Assembly (NCBI GenBank): GCA_964430505.1
Contig: CAYSGH010000012.1
Coordinates: forward strand, 1 to 64,000
Length of the DNA: 64,000 nucleotides
Direction: 5' to 3'
Origin: UBA6176 sp032119375
GTDB lineage: Bacteria; Verrucomicrobiota; Verrucomicrobiia; Limisphaerales; UBA9464
The position numbers were made by a program, and so were the translations under genes. Under the pieces are notes generated by a model. That model was not told where the DNA came from and did not search any database. It worked only from the letters and a program-made list of their open reading frames with translations. Within the stretch, counting starts at the first letter, position 1. Every line of letters starts with the position of its first letter. Below, in pieces: positions 39,001 to 43,700 of the stretch.

Positions 39001-40712
39001 GGTGGACTCAAGGCTCCGTTGAACTAGGCGGCGGTGCGGGGGGCGTGGACACGGTCGTGGTCACCTTGTCGGCATCCCTGCTGACGGGTGGCACGGTGAC
39101 CGCGAACAATGGCTGGCTGACGTTCACGGGGTGCGCCGGCTCCATCCTCTTCTCCGACATCGATGCCATGAGGGTGTATGGCACCGAGCAAGGCGACCTG
39201 ATCGACCTCTCCGGCTTCGTTGGAAGCGCCACGCTCGATGGGCGGGGTGGAAACGACGTGCTGAGGACGGGTGCGACAGACGGAGGGGGCAACCTCATGA
39301 CGGTCATCGGTGGGGACGGCGACGACCGCATTGAGTTTGGAAGGCACGTGGGCCTCCTCGAGGAGACGATCGTCCACGCGGGCGATGGCGACGACACCCT
39401 CGACTTCTCAGGGTACACGGTGGGCGTGGTGGTGAACCTTTCGATCACGGGAGCATGGCAGACGGTGTTGGCCGGGGAGCTGAGGCTTGGGTTGGCCGCT
39501 GAGGACGTCGAAGCGCTCGTGGGTGGTTCCGGGGCCGACACCTTGGTGGGCAACAGCCTTCCCAACCGGATCACCGGTGGCTTGGGTGCCGACGTGATCG
39601 ATGGCAACGGGGGCGACGATACGTTGGTGGAGCAAGGGGACGCCAACTTCACCCTGAGCAACGTCCAGTTGACTCGTTCCGGCGACGGCGTGGACGTGCT
39701 GACCTCGATGGAGCGTGCTGAGATTTCGGGTGGAAGCGGAAACAACCTGATGGATGCGCAGGCATTCTCCGGCCGGTCGGTGCTGCGGGGGCTTGGCGGC
39801 AAGGACGAGCTGCGGGGCGGCTCAAACTCGGACGTCCTGGTGGGCGGTGCCGGCGACGACCTCCTGCGCGGTGGCGCTGGCGACGACGTCTATGGGTTCG
39901 ACGCCGACGAGGTTCTTGGCACGGACCGGATCGACGAGTTGCCCGGCTTGGCAGGGGGCCGGGACCTGATCGACTTCAGCGAGACGACGGGGTTCGGGGT
40001 CGCGATGAACCTGTCAGTTACCTTGGTGCAGGAGGTGGTGGCGGGGCGACTGAGCATCGAGCTGACCAGTGGGTCGGCCATCGAAGACCTCGCGGGCGGC
40101 GGCCAGGCGGATGTCTTGATTGGCAACCTCGGCGACAATCGATTCTCGGGCGGGGCCGGCAATGACCGCATCGAGGGCAACGGCGGCGCGAACGACGTCC
40201 TCATTGAGGAGCGCGATGCCGACATGCTGGCGGTGGGAACGATGGTCCAGGCGACGTTGGGAATTGGCTTGGAGACCGACGAGATCGTTGGCTTGGCCCA
40301 GCTTTGGCTGGCGGGTGGCAGGAGCAACAACGTGCTGGACGCCACCCAGTTCACCGGCGGGGTCATCCTCGCAGGGCGAGGCGGCAACGATTCCTTGTAC
40401 GGAGGGTCTGGCGACGACGTGCTGCTCGGGGAAGCAGGCGACGACCTGCTGCGCGGCAATGGCGGCAATGATTACCTGCTGGGTGGCGATGGCAACGACA
40501 CCTACTCGTTCGATCTGTCCGTCCTGCAGGGGATGGACATCCTCCTTGAGTACCCGGGCGCCACGAACCGACTGGCGGGCTTTGCGGACCGATTGCAGGG
40601 CGTGGGCGTTTCCGGCGTGGACATCGACCTGGACCAGTTTGGTTGGCAGGTGATCAGCCCGAACCTCTCGCTGTGGCTTTGGTTCCCCGGAACCGTCGAG
40701 TTTTCCCCCTAG
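21051..40712 (+). CDS. Giant LEPR-like calcium-binding surface/secreted protein (6553 aa; RTX, Calx-beta, SdrD-B-like)
   Basis: One uninterrupted frame of 6553 codons (roughly 0.65 MDa). ATG 21051 is the first ATG after an in-frame stop at 21015. Residues 41-52 read LELLEERTLLSS, a variant of the LEPR-x-LL motif that begins giant planctomycete proteins. No classical signal peptide is seen. Order: an autotransporter-like passenger stretch GTIRPGNSPGRTTFTGNF (~190); about six GPY modules (~600-1490); 105-residue LTVRIN modules; a long beta-rich region with EF-hand-like DPDDDNKLTFAEI and DVNDDGKVRVSEI; RTX repeats (~3740-4020); an SdrD-B-like domain (~4035-4155); five Calx-beta domains (~4157-4835); two more SdrD-B-like domains; a probable sixth Calx-beta; and RTX blocks to the C-terminus. 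Probably an extracellular adhesin. The next gene starts 5 nt later. Confidence 0.9.
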   Translation: MPWLPNWAAWATDAARARLGFGLESPGSASVNRQRTTWRGLELLEERTLLSSEGLLPDAFGADADVGIVQEGLVETAEWLGMRPREAASVVLEGPGEADAEGGLFGGAVAWGAGERSGEEEERRRGHAAVAGAGDAGGEEQQDVASLAGDLRVDGSLEPAGGVLDLKPGDVLHGTGTVQGDVTGEGTIRPGNSPGRTTFTGNFTPGEGAVTEIEIWGLGQGVSTGYDWLEVTGAASPNGTLKILFQPQGGYVPALGQTFDVMTWGSRPAGQVFDNWLGTASIPGQPGWALRPEYLADRLRLTLVQTPTLAAGVDTVLLNGLQQLGSVANFLDSAGEFAQAVPFIGSNLGSLADQGTALINGVRARIQSVLNSLPRAGQVVSAIEGWNNTTFGGFLFQVNGVLATYGTTSADPVSWDVNVSLKPTAATTAALQDVAGGVFGAVFSGAAPLVTVQAEAVLDFSFGNDGGFFVGIDQLGARASVNATNLTGFQFDLGLPGGLAGFGVSNGSVLVSAAVSAVPDAGILTGGRLTSATLTSLANGSIPVGNAFNLQDSGTLEAVFPFGYQAIDFLGFNLAGQYVLRVATNDLLGGSLPSVSLGVNSTMTLSGQTLSGSFTFKNTGTETILQASNITFNLGAGPDRVLSVQNGSGNFVLLGSGVAGTLALDFNLGPALPGLTLSLTGLRLAVNTTGGAVASINGVAVNLPAGPYFRVSGNGSVGLSNPAASLVGDFVFEPRDADNNTGNGYEEVAVGVANMAFAFSEGAQKVVDVTQGAGVLVFRTGGVTGQLSVQASVAVPGFSLSGRHSVALNTASTAYNATVNVNGTSLAVNLGAGPYLRVASTGTTPATTAMLQVQGTIFRGNFEFERKTTASSQTVVTVAATAVSVELGPNGGSLVRVTDGSGLFLLTTAGLAGDASATVSVVVPGVTTSSGTFRLRVNTRPTPVNESVTVNGSPVTVNVPSGPYVRVDATALSLSFLGIDVSGNFSFEQRTSAAGQSLVTVEASNVAFDFGNGMVSGTNGSAFLVFSPGGVAGSGSLTLAVQAFGNGFSRTFDWSFNTLAASASHQFNIGTALRELNLPGGPYFRLDSGPTPVGFDVSVGPLTVAMSGRVVLTLVDPRNPAIALSRHLAGGVNGSSHATATLDPFGPANAVRLATTDLATAATYNDAIFRFVEDAAITGAAANVDWDATGKVLTVRVNAQQTTAATIVSAVNAAGTPFAASLATPDNGSPGNDGTGTATWFVATVGVSGLNASLAAGPMTLAVSNGTGAFVINDAGMAGNVSVGSATLTVPGLPSGNAISLSTRSLAVRFNATGTDVGNPDAILVRVNGNPADDVPVQFKGAYYRQYFSISGGADLSILGDLVTLGGDFVFEKAQVDLDGNPGAEDVFKVGVSNLAFGLKAGNLEVLSFTNGTGGLVITPAGVAGSVDMQFGTGLLSLGGTVRLDVNTTGAAVSGVTVPLPVGDRTLNLPAGTSLAVVVTNARIHLGSASFPFPSLKISVSGNTVVVQSADGATTYVTINSSGNITTGLSFSDFAAPGPFEFVSMLRQAMVWMEAFSGSDLFAAEIPFTGGKTLGDAFAWSQLFVDKVYAKMATMELQSRSLALETVDPATGNPQARSGSFASASFKLQLGSDAPVTVTLGSTTYSNADNNLDELITAFTAALNASALAGKVVARIHKIRDQVPGDPDYATRLRDDVLVLALSDEALAAGTTLVMTEADAAIEAMGFADNQQAVLTHRYDTRNFFIELGRLLSPTGTPGTYDPARRVYTFDVRLSKTFSNEDLFGGPTLPFNWNLDLGPLADAQLSGAVGIEATVGLNFKLGFDLRAAEVPRILSTTTVPVPANGRISRDASFRLYINDSVTPIHVTLDRARTLDNNSVENLAQDLNDVLATIDYTGPLVTGTVKLNQLVIFQKAGTGLALSALHELDADANGTPDVGRDLNGDGNTDSWLDVINGLVVTTGMTDTFATELGFANETLQISPGVYVYVSGGNSTPRGLFIEVGGISGLVAGGVNSSALASVVIDPPGDDNRILFRSKALATAASDNGIEVRYVPDPTIAGSLATASYNGTTRVLTVRINNGTTTAASIVAAVNALGASSPLEALISTPDNAALGNTGLGAVLDATLSGSISVTTPTLISGSVKFGFVELTTSGGVLGTLSYDGATLAPLTAALTLSNPTTGSARLYLADLMGGTSSEALGSLVPAPVFAGSVLARLDNLTVGGLGFNFPLGANPELSAWIPDINDLDFNPDPYNGSNTGIFLTYPDLGSLQNFTSLSFTQIIRALNAIADNLADISAFSFLDEPLPLVNMSVNDMLDHAQKLADLFDAVAGNGSAASLQEAIDRLETEIENLFDLDPSILKVWLDDGGLSGRSGTASGGVNAATRASITFNPAGDNNSVVFRSRNLAVASADNGIQVRYVADPSLTGSTAVATYDATARLLAVRINSGTTTALAIRNAVNALGIASPLEAILGTPDNGASGNTGSGVVTTSSLVAGGGVNGSSNASVWIMPGGDNNDFVLISKPSSLATASQLNGSSVRMVGDASVGGTSARVDWNATTKVLTVRINPGKTTASAIIAAINAAATPWNAALAPPDNALSTNTGAGGITTTALGFSLNYSVAYADSLPFQLSLSDLVDLLAGDSNSTVRSFLEAATTLVQVGGSGNLSVSASADINLSFGLDLTNPTTVRPFLYDRTGIVLRARILGSNLEIQASLGGVFGIFIKNGSVVLDRDGDATTGPTSNPLSPNNDRGAEFRLGLRDNNGDGRHYFDEPILDLDNIDLTLDGGVSARLPIFAPFEGVALGGTADTNADGYPDNELVLQVADLVRLFQAEEVNTRATGASKVVRFSGNHNDLNIQSSLYTNYKVVFLNTAAPGAATASFNVLTRTLTVSIDAGDTTALTARNAIQAVAGFATTALTADDDGVAATNANTGNGKLNKVALATPNFASMFDDLDLCDVISANMGTILEGLDELLGKIQDGLNALVFSTELPLIGSGLEGAANFIDDFRNGLLLSLRNEVNAAGGNGLTALENAIKKAFWNTLGPGGLDLLVNAEDGTDLEDSAGFGQLDISIDCDDGLVANLRLKKRLDLLDTTQNPIDFDIGVPGFGLQVDGNVRVSIGFDLKFGFGFNTDDGFYFDTSADGDAPELVIDFKAEIPGLKAKGELLFLQLEVMDDADDPTVFEGYFRVDLKDPDDDNKLTFAEILSPGTGSGDIIEWVLGAEADVNLDLVASFGGNAAFPKLLAEFRLDWLADTNTGMGSPNIRFENIQLDIGSFLSDFLGPILAKITDVTKPLLPILDLVQARIPVLSDLAGEDITLLILAERFGLLEPSTVQFIRDVLKVVELLNSLGGLGTGTILIPMGSFSLTPDPNGGTATISSITSVGSMSFESLASAVENSRGPGRGARGASLEDIARAIENSTGPGSTSTNRSLTAGFARSVGSLSNFKIPIFDNPSEIFNLFTGGSVRLVEWRMPTFNFNFTYTQKIPIYPPLYAQFGGEIGAKIDIGFGYDTYGIQKFIASEDKNWVDILDGFYVIDFDESGHERPELTLSGKIFAGASINLLIAEAGVNGGIEAIFTFDLNDVNDDGKVRVSEIIANAQIDPRCIFDIHGKITLFLEAFLSVDLFFFSIDKTWRLADLTLLEFDISCPEPVLAEKIGTDLYLNIGSRAANRLEIDTTDNSERFVVKHVGGTAASETVDVQWGNWTQTYEGITRVIILDAGQGDDYVDMRGVLVPSDFTGGVGNDTVYLSEGSGSTANGGAGNDLLYANTASTATSVVLRGGTGNDVLTPGTKAITIYGDDGNDTITGTDENDVLHGDDGMGNSDGQDVIHGKDGDDILRGGKGDDTLEGGAGNDWVRGDGGADVIRGSRGMDVIEGGDGDDKIYGGADSDLLLGGGGADWVNGHGGNDVLVGDSEPTFAINGLAVTEANLAAIRTAVSGSSATTIRFSGISGGLGTAFGNDMLIGGGGNDVVFGGPGNDAIYGGNFMNQGETSVVEEDGNDFLDGGAGDDTILGDDSMGREGTRNTGIAIDATVWMDMATLGVANSLRDESEKGFAGVVVSLHRQSDSVLVATETTDSAGVARFQGLDPNNYYLVFVPLPGLTVSTRHASGATAADQKGDDNDASWVAGQLRTDPFLVGFDETETNVAAGFTGQARISVSDQTVHEGSTGETLLTFLFTLSQPQASPVEVEYFTGDGTASAANGDFVAVPNTVLTFAAGETSKTVTVTVRGDLAYEPNEQFKLQIARRQLMNPGGAVTLDISGATIVGPEVYVLGTITNDDVVPSISISDFRQLPQDWDNDPATEPTVRENQKARFLVTLSNPSQYTVSVKWRSDVSPEFLTASKPGAATPLGLPGSDFNVLTDQVLVFEPGVTSKVIEVDIFDDLLDEVDESFVVDLYEPSFATISDGRGWGIISDDDAPVWVFIRPKTPAPSPLSPDAMDVVEGNSGSTPITLEVWLSQASGKEVTVRYNTAPGTASEFVFSGGTDSIDYDATPNDTLEDPTGTVTFKPGDTVIEVTVRVHGDLQAEGEVNPDNPLQRIETFFVNLFGADGADIAPVASPYQSNHVTVRIVDDDSFVGLPDNGPWAVSFAHNTYVVQEPSSGLLLVPVTLRRVPGSSNAVAVFATVGGTATAGADYGRVFREVVTFAPNELVKTTLVAVYADNAVEGTETIQLSLRNPTGGPVRGSPDIAVIKILDDDVPEIYFPGVLSFTEGSGGGTTTQAIAVELRDPVSKAPVTAPPGGITVQYSIVPLTARSPGDYASPQPITGTLSFAVGASTATISGTATVLSVDVVRDNTPELAETFAITLSNPIGAAIAEAHEFSVVSILDDDLIPVTGQIFHDANGNGFWDIGERPLAGVEVEILADGIGMITPPPTDATGTYTASVLLGTVSVSVDASSVKSPYQGGLVIFAGSGTYEPTTGNDNQEIAFQGIVGLPAFTPVGFRNSLTFALPEASEEAPGRGGTDDTIYGGPGNDIIVAGLGDDLVVGGHWMTATDGNADVNRTAYSADVRPVTAGLHAIHDSGPIFDIDPASIPAGRSIAGEIWEDLNFNGVQDAGEAFLGEVVVNLYDCDGNPVNSLVTTNGQYLFKRLSAPDDASPTEYMVEFVLPNGRAFSAPAGGSNATNNDVVVGSRTGMIVLTDASPNATDIDAGVRPTTTPVAPGLPQFGDGAYGVSETVVGGKLWLTVTRGDASQVRPVVVRAVAGTAAASVHFQPLTALLTFAVGEQVREVSLGIINTGTLLDCDTPKVLTLELREVTGRLIDSAPVYIGGPLSGGNTDDDDIDAGGDWDIVLGDSAILPGTAYMGNSSSMGAIESVGGPGKDNIRGMDGADWLDGQLGDDVIAGGSGLDTILAGMGDDEAWVDLDDDVIDGGHGTDRVVSVRDVAWIQLETTGPTTAVLRHRDSEFAFPLGTFTLANVEEARLVGGALDNTFDVRGWVGTAQVVGGLGQDTLRIEASGDVKLKDATLLEGLLFQAFYGFRKDASAVMLATGNTYHIGGVEAFRLAGNAGPNVLDASLFTRPVTFIGGAGNDTLIGGSANDLFLVEANTPMGTITILGNGGSDTVSLANTVANSTLDLSLVASGPQVVNPNLAVVLLDAIENAVGGNGNDTLIGNALDNVLGGGPGNDILDGRGGNEMYAFDTDSAWGSETIIENPADPGRDTLDFSGTTSLSVSVNLSVLNVSQVVNGNLTLTLQGGGIEVLVGGALNDTLRGDGLDNEIRGGPGNDVLDGKGGDDLLDGGSGNDDIDGGDGLLDRIVETADTDFRLSNLLLVRGTGEVDDLDDIEVAWLTGGAGNNRFDLTGWTGGGSVDGGAGSDTLAWAADANFLLTTGQLLVSTALGPTTLTSIEGAELTGGESDNLIDAHAFDGSTILSGGNGHDTLLGGTADDVLIGGMGDDVLSGGLGNDVLEGGDGSDLLDEARSGAVIGVTLVLTNASLTIIEWTGSPAVLVAGVDHFIGFEGVRLIAGLGDDVFDVGGWTQGSVELGGGAGGVDTVVVTLSASLLTGGTVTANNGWLTFTGCAGSILFSDIDAMRVYGTEQGDLIDLSGFVGSATLDGRGGNDVLRTGATDGGGNLMTVIGGDGDDRIEFGRHVGLLEETIVHAGDGDDTLDFSGYTVGVVVNLSITGAWQTVLAGELRLGLAAEDVEALVGGSGADTLVGNSLPNRITGGLGADVIDGNGGDDTLVEQGDANFTLSNVQLTRSGDGVDVLTSMERAEISGGSGNNLMDAQAFSGRSVLRGLGGKDELRGGSNSDVLVGGAGDDLLRGGAGDDVYGFDADEVLGTDRIDELPGLAGGRDLIDFSETTGFGVAMNLSVTLVQEVVAGRLSIELTSGSAIEDLAGGGQADVLIGNLGDNRFSGGAGNDRIEGNGGANDVLIEERDADMLAVGTMVQATLGIGLETDEIVGLAQLWLAGGRSNNVLDATQFTGGVILAGRGGNDSLYGGSGDDVLLGEAGDDLLRGNGGNDYLLGGDGNDTYSFDLSVLQGMDILLEYPGATNRLAGFADRLQGVGVSGVDIDLDQFGWQVISPNLSLWLWFPGTVEFSP
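22856..25510 (+). repeat. Six tandem GPY modules inside the giant protein
   Basis: About six diverged modules of ~110-130 residues follow one another; the fifth is longer because it carries an inserted LTVRIN module. Most contain a V/LxxGPYxRV-type end (NLPAGPYFRV, NLGAGPYLRV, NVPSGPYVRV, NLPGGPYFRL), a GxFxFE strand (GDFVFEPRD, GNFEFERK, GNFSFEQR, GDFVFEKA) and a GSGxxLLxxxGVAG-like loop. The pattern suggests repeated beta-sandwich units. I do not recognise a named family. Confidence 0.7.
24433..29857 (+). repeat. Five dispersed LTVRIN modules (~105 residues) inside the giant protein
   Basis: Five related modules lie at about 24433-24762, 27076-27410, 28179-28508, 28535-28867 and 29548-29857. 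They share an N-terminal GGVNxSSxAS, a PxGDNN strand, LATA...NGxxVRxV, a VLTVRINxGxTTAxxIxxAVNA motif, and a terminal TPDN...GNTG. The fifth is the most diverged (TLTVSIDAGDTTAL). Similar motifs are known in large planctomycete surface proteins. The AVNA helix resembles flagellin-hook IN motifs, but homology is not claimed. Confidence 0.7.
32273..33120 (+). repeat. RTX (haemolysin-type Ca-binding) repeat array, first block
   Basis: Repeated GGxGxDxLx nonapeptides such as GGAGNDLLY, GGTGNDVLT, GGKGDDTLEGGAGNDW, GGDGDDKIYGGADSDLLLGG and GGPGNDAIYGG encode parallel beta-roll calcium sites. They lie between the beta-rich central region and the first SdrD-B-like domain. RTX arrays are classic features of type I secretion cargo. 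Confidence 0.92.
35950..40512 (+). repeat. RTX repeat blocks, C-terminal third of the giant protein
   Basis: Many RTX blocks occur between about 35950 and 40512, for example GGPGNDIIVAGLGDDLVVGG, GGAGNDTLIGG, GGPGNDILDGRGG, GGMGDDVLSGGLGNDVLEGG, GGAGDDLLRGGAGDD and GGDGNDTYSFD. They alternate with ~100-residue linkers containing FRLSNLLLVRG-like and FDLTGWTGGGSVDGG-like elements. The last RTX run ends about 65 residues before the C-terminus. Confidence 0.9.
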
Positions 40713-40717
40713 ACATC

Positions 40718-43700
40718 ATGAACGCACGACGCATCCAACGTGGAGGCTGGACGGCACGCGCCCTTGGGACGCTGGCCGGGGCCGTCGCGATGCTTTGGCT
40801 TGGGCATGCGCCCTTGCAGGGCCAGACCCAGGCCGGCTTGGACTGGGGTGACGCGCCGCAGCCCTATCCCACCACTGGAGCCAACGCGGCCGTGCACGCC
40901 ATCCAGCCCGGCATGTTCCTGGGACAGTCCGTGGACGCGGAGCAAGGCGGCCAGCCGGACCCCAGCGCCCTCCTGGACGACGCCACGCCCAAGGGGGCCT
41001 TGGATGATGAGGACGGCATCGAGTTTCCGTCTCCTTGGACTCCGGGTAAGCCCACGCAGATCAAGGTGACGGTGTCCAAGGACGGCTTCCTCCATGGATG
41101 GGCGGACTTCAACCAAGACGGCGTCTGGTTGGGGATCTTCGAGCAGATCGTGCCGGGGCTCTTCGTGGCGGCCGGGGACAACGTGATTGCCTTCAACGTT
41201 CCTCCCGATGCGAAGCTCGGCACCGTCTATGCCCGGTTTCGCTACACGACGCTCAAGGACGCCCAGCCCCATGGCTTCTTGCCGGACGGCGAGGTGGAGG
41301 ACTACCGGCTGGTGCTGACCACGGGCGAGACGACTCTGGACTTTGGGGATGCGCCGGGGAAATACCCCATGCCCTTGGCTGCCGACGGTGCGCGGCATTT
41401 GATGGCCAAGGGCTTGTACATGGGCGCCGGCGTGGACGGCGAATTCGATGGCCAGCCCACGCCTGATTCGCTGGGCGATGACAAGGCTCCGTCGAGCCTC
41501 GACGACGAGGATGGCGTGACTTGGTTGGCTCCCTTGGTGGCGGGACAGGCCGCCAAGGTACGCATCACCTGCGTGGTCCCGGCCGGTTCAACGGCCCTTG
41601 TGGACGCTTGGCTCGATTACAACCAGAACGAGAGTTGGGCCGACGCAGGCGAGAAGATCCTCGACTCGGTCCCGGTCACCTCCGGCGACAACCACTTTAC
41701 CTTCACCGTGCCGGCCTCGGCGACGCCCGGGGCGACCCACGCGCGCTTCCGCCTGAGCAGCCAGGGCAAGCTGTTGCCCTCGGGCTTGGCGGGGGATGGC
41801 GAGGTGGAGGACTACCGGGTCGGGGTTGAGGCCCCGACCGCGTTCATGGACTTTGGCGATGCCCCGGGCAAGTACCCGACGCTTCTGGGCAACGACGGCG
41901 CGCGACACGTCCTTCTCGAGGGCTTCGCTCTCGGCGCCATGGTGGACGGGGAGCCGGACGGCCAGCCCACGCTGGACTCGCTCGGGGATGACAACAATCC
42001 GGCCAACCGCGACGACGAGGACGGCGTCGTCTTCTTGACGCCCTTGGTGGCGGGCCAATCCGCCAAGGTTCGGGTCACGTGCTCGATTCCCGGCGGCACC
42101 ACGACGGCGTCCGCCCGGCTGGATGCATGGATCGACTTCAACGGCGACGAGACGTGGCTGAACGCCGGCGAGCAGATCCTGGTGTCCGTTCCCGTGACGG
42201 CCGGGATCAACGACCTCACCTTCCAAGTCCCGGCCGGCGCCCGGCCGGTCGGCACGTATGCACGGTTCCGCTTGAGCCGCAAAGGAGGCCTCGCTCCCCA
42301 TGGCGTGGCTGCTGACGGCGAGGTCGAGGATCACCCGGTCAAGATCGAGGTGCCCACCGTCGCCCTAGACTTCAGCGATGCCCCCGGGAAGTACCCCACC
42401 CTGCTGGCCAACAACGGTGCCCGGCACCGAGTCGTGCAAGGCTTCTCGTTGGGAGCCACCGTGGATGCCGAGGCCGATGGGCAACCGGACCCTTCCGCCC
42501 TCGGCGACGATGGCAACCCCAGCACCGCCGATGACGAGGATGGCGTCACGTTCACGTCGGGGCTGTTGGCCGGCCAGGTGGCGACCGTGCGCGTGACGGT
42601 TCGCGTGCCTGGGCTGACGACCAACGTCAAGCCCTTGCTGGATGCATGGGTGGACTTCAACCAGAACGGGAGCTGGGGCGACCCGGGCGAGCAGGTCTTT
42701 GCATCGCTGTCCGTGGTTGCAGGCACGAATTCGCTCAGCTTCAACGTGCCCACGACCGCGCTGCCAGGCGTCACGTTTGCCCGGTTCCGGCTCAGCTTCC
42801 AGGCGCAGCTAGGGGTTGGCGGCTTGGCTGACGCGGGAGAGGTGGAGGATTACCAGGTGGGCATCGAGGGGCCTTCGCGCCTGCTGGACTACGGCGATGC
42901 CCCGACGGGCTACCCCACGACGTTGGCGGCCGACGGGGCGCGGCATGGCTTCAAGCAGGGGTTGCTGATGGGCCTGTTGCTGGACATGGAGCCCGATGGC
43001 CAGCCTCAGGCTTCTTCGCTGGGCGACGACAGCAACCCAGCCTCGGCGGACGACGAGGACGGAGTGACGTTCCTCACCCCGTTGGTGGCGGGCCGCACGG
43101 CCGTCGTTCGGGTCGTGACGCCCGCTCGCCTCGTTTATCTCAACGCATGGATCGACTTCGGCCAGGATCAGGGGTGGTCGCAGGCCGGGGACCAAGTCAT
43201 CACGGCGTATCCCCTCGTCCCCGGCAACAACGACATCACGTTCCAGGTCCCGGCCAATGCCCGCGTGGGGGGAACATTCTCCCGGTTCCGCCTGAGCAGC
43301 ACGCGGTTGCTCACCTTCAGGGGCCTCGCGCCGGACGGCGAGGTCGAGGACCATCCCGTGCGCGTGCTCAGCGAGGAGGAACGCTGTGACCTGTCCTGCG
43401 AGGGCGTTGACTTCTGGCTGACCTTCCCCGGCAACTACGCGCCGGATCCCTCCAACCCGCCCAAGGTCAGCCTCTCCATCCAAGGCACTCCCGGCACGAG
43501 CGTCGAGGTGGCACAGCCCGGGACCGGCTACCTTTCGAATCACATCATCCCCGCCGCGGGCACGTTCAACGTGGGCCTGCCCCAGTCGGCCGAGCTGGGC
43601 GACTTGAACGACGTCGTCAAGCCCTTGGGCGTGCGGGTCCGGGCCTCGTCCGACGTCGTCGTGGCGGGCCTCAACCACGCGGACTACACCTCGGACAGCT

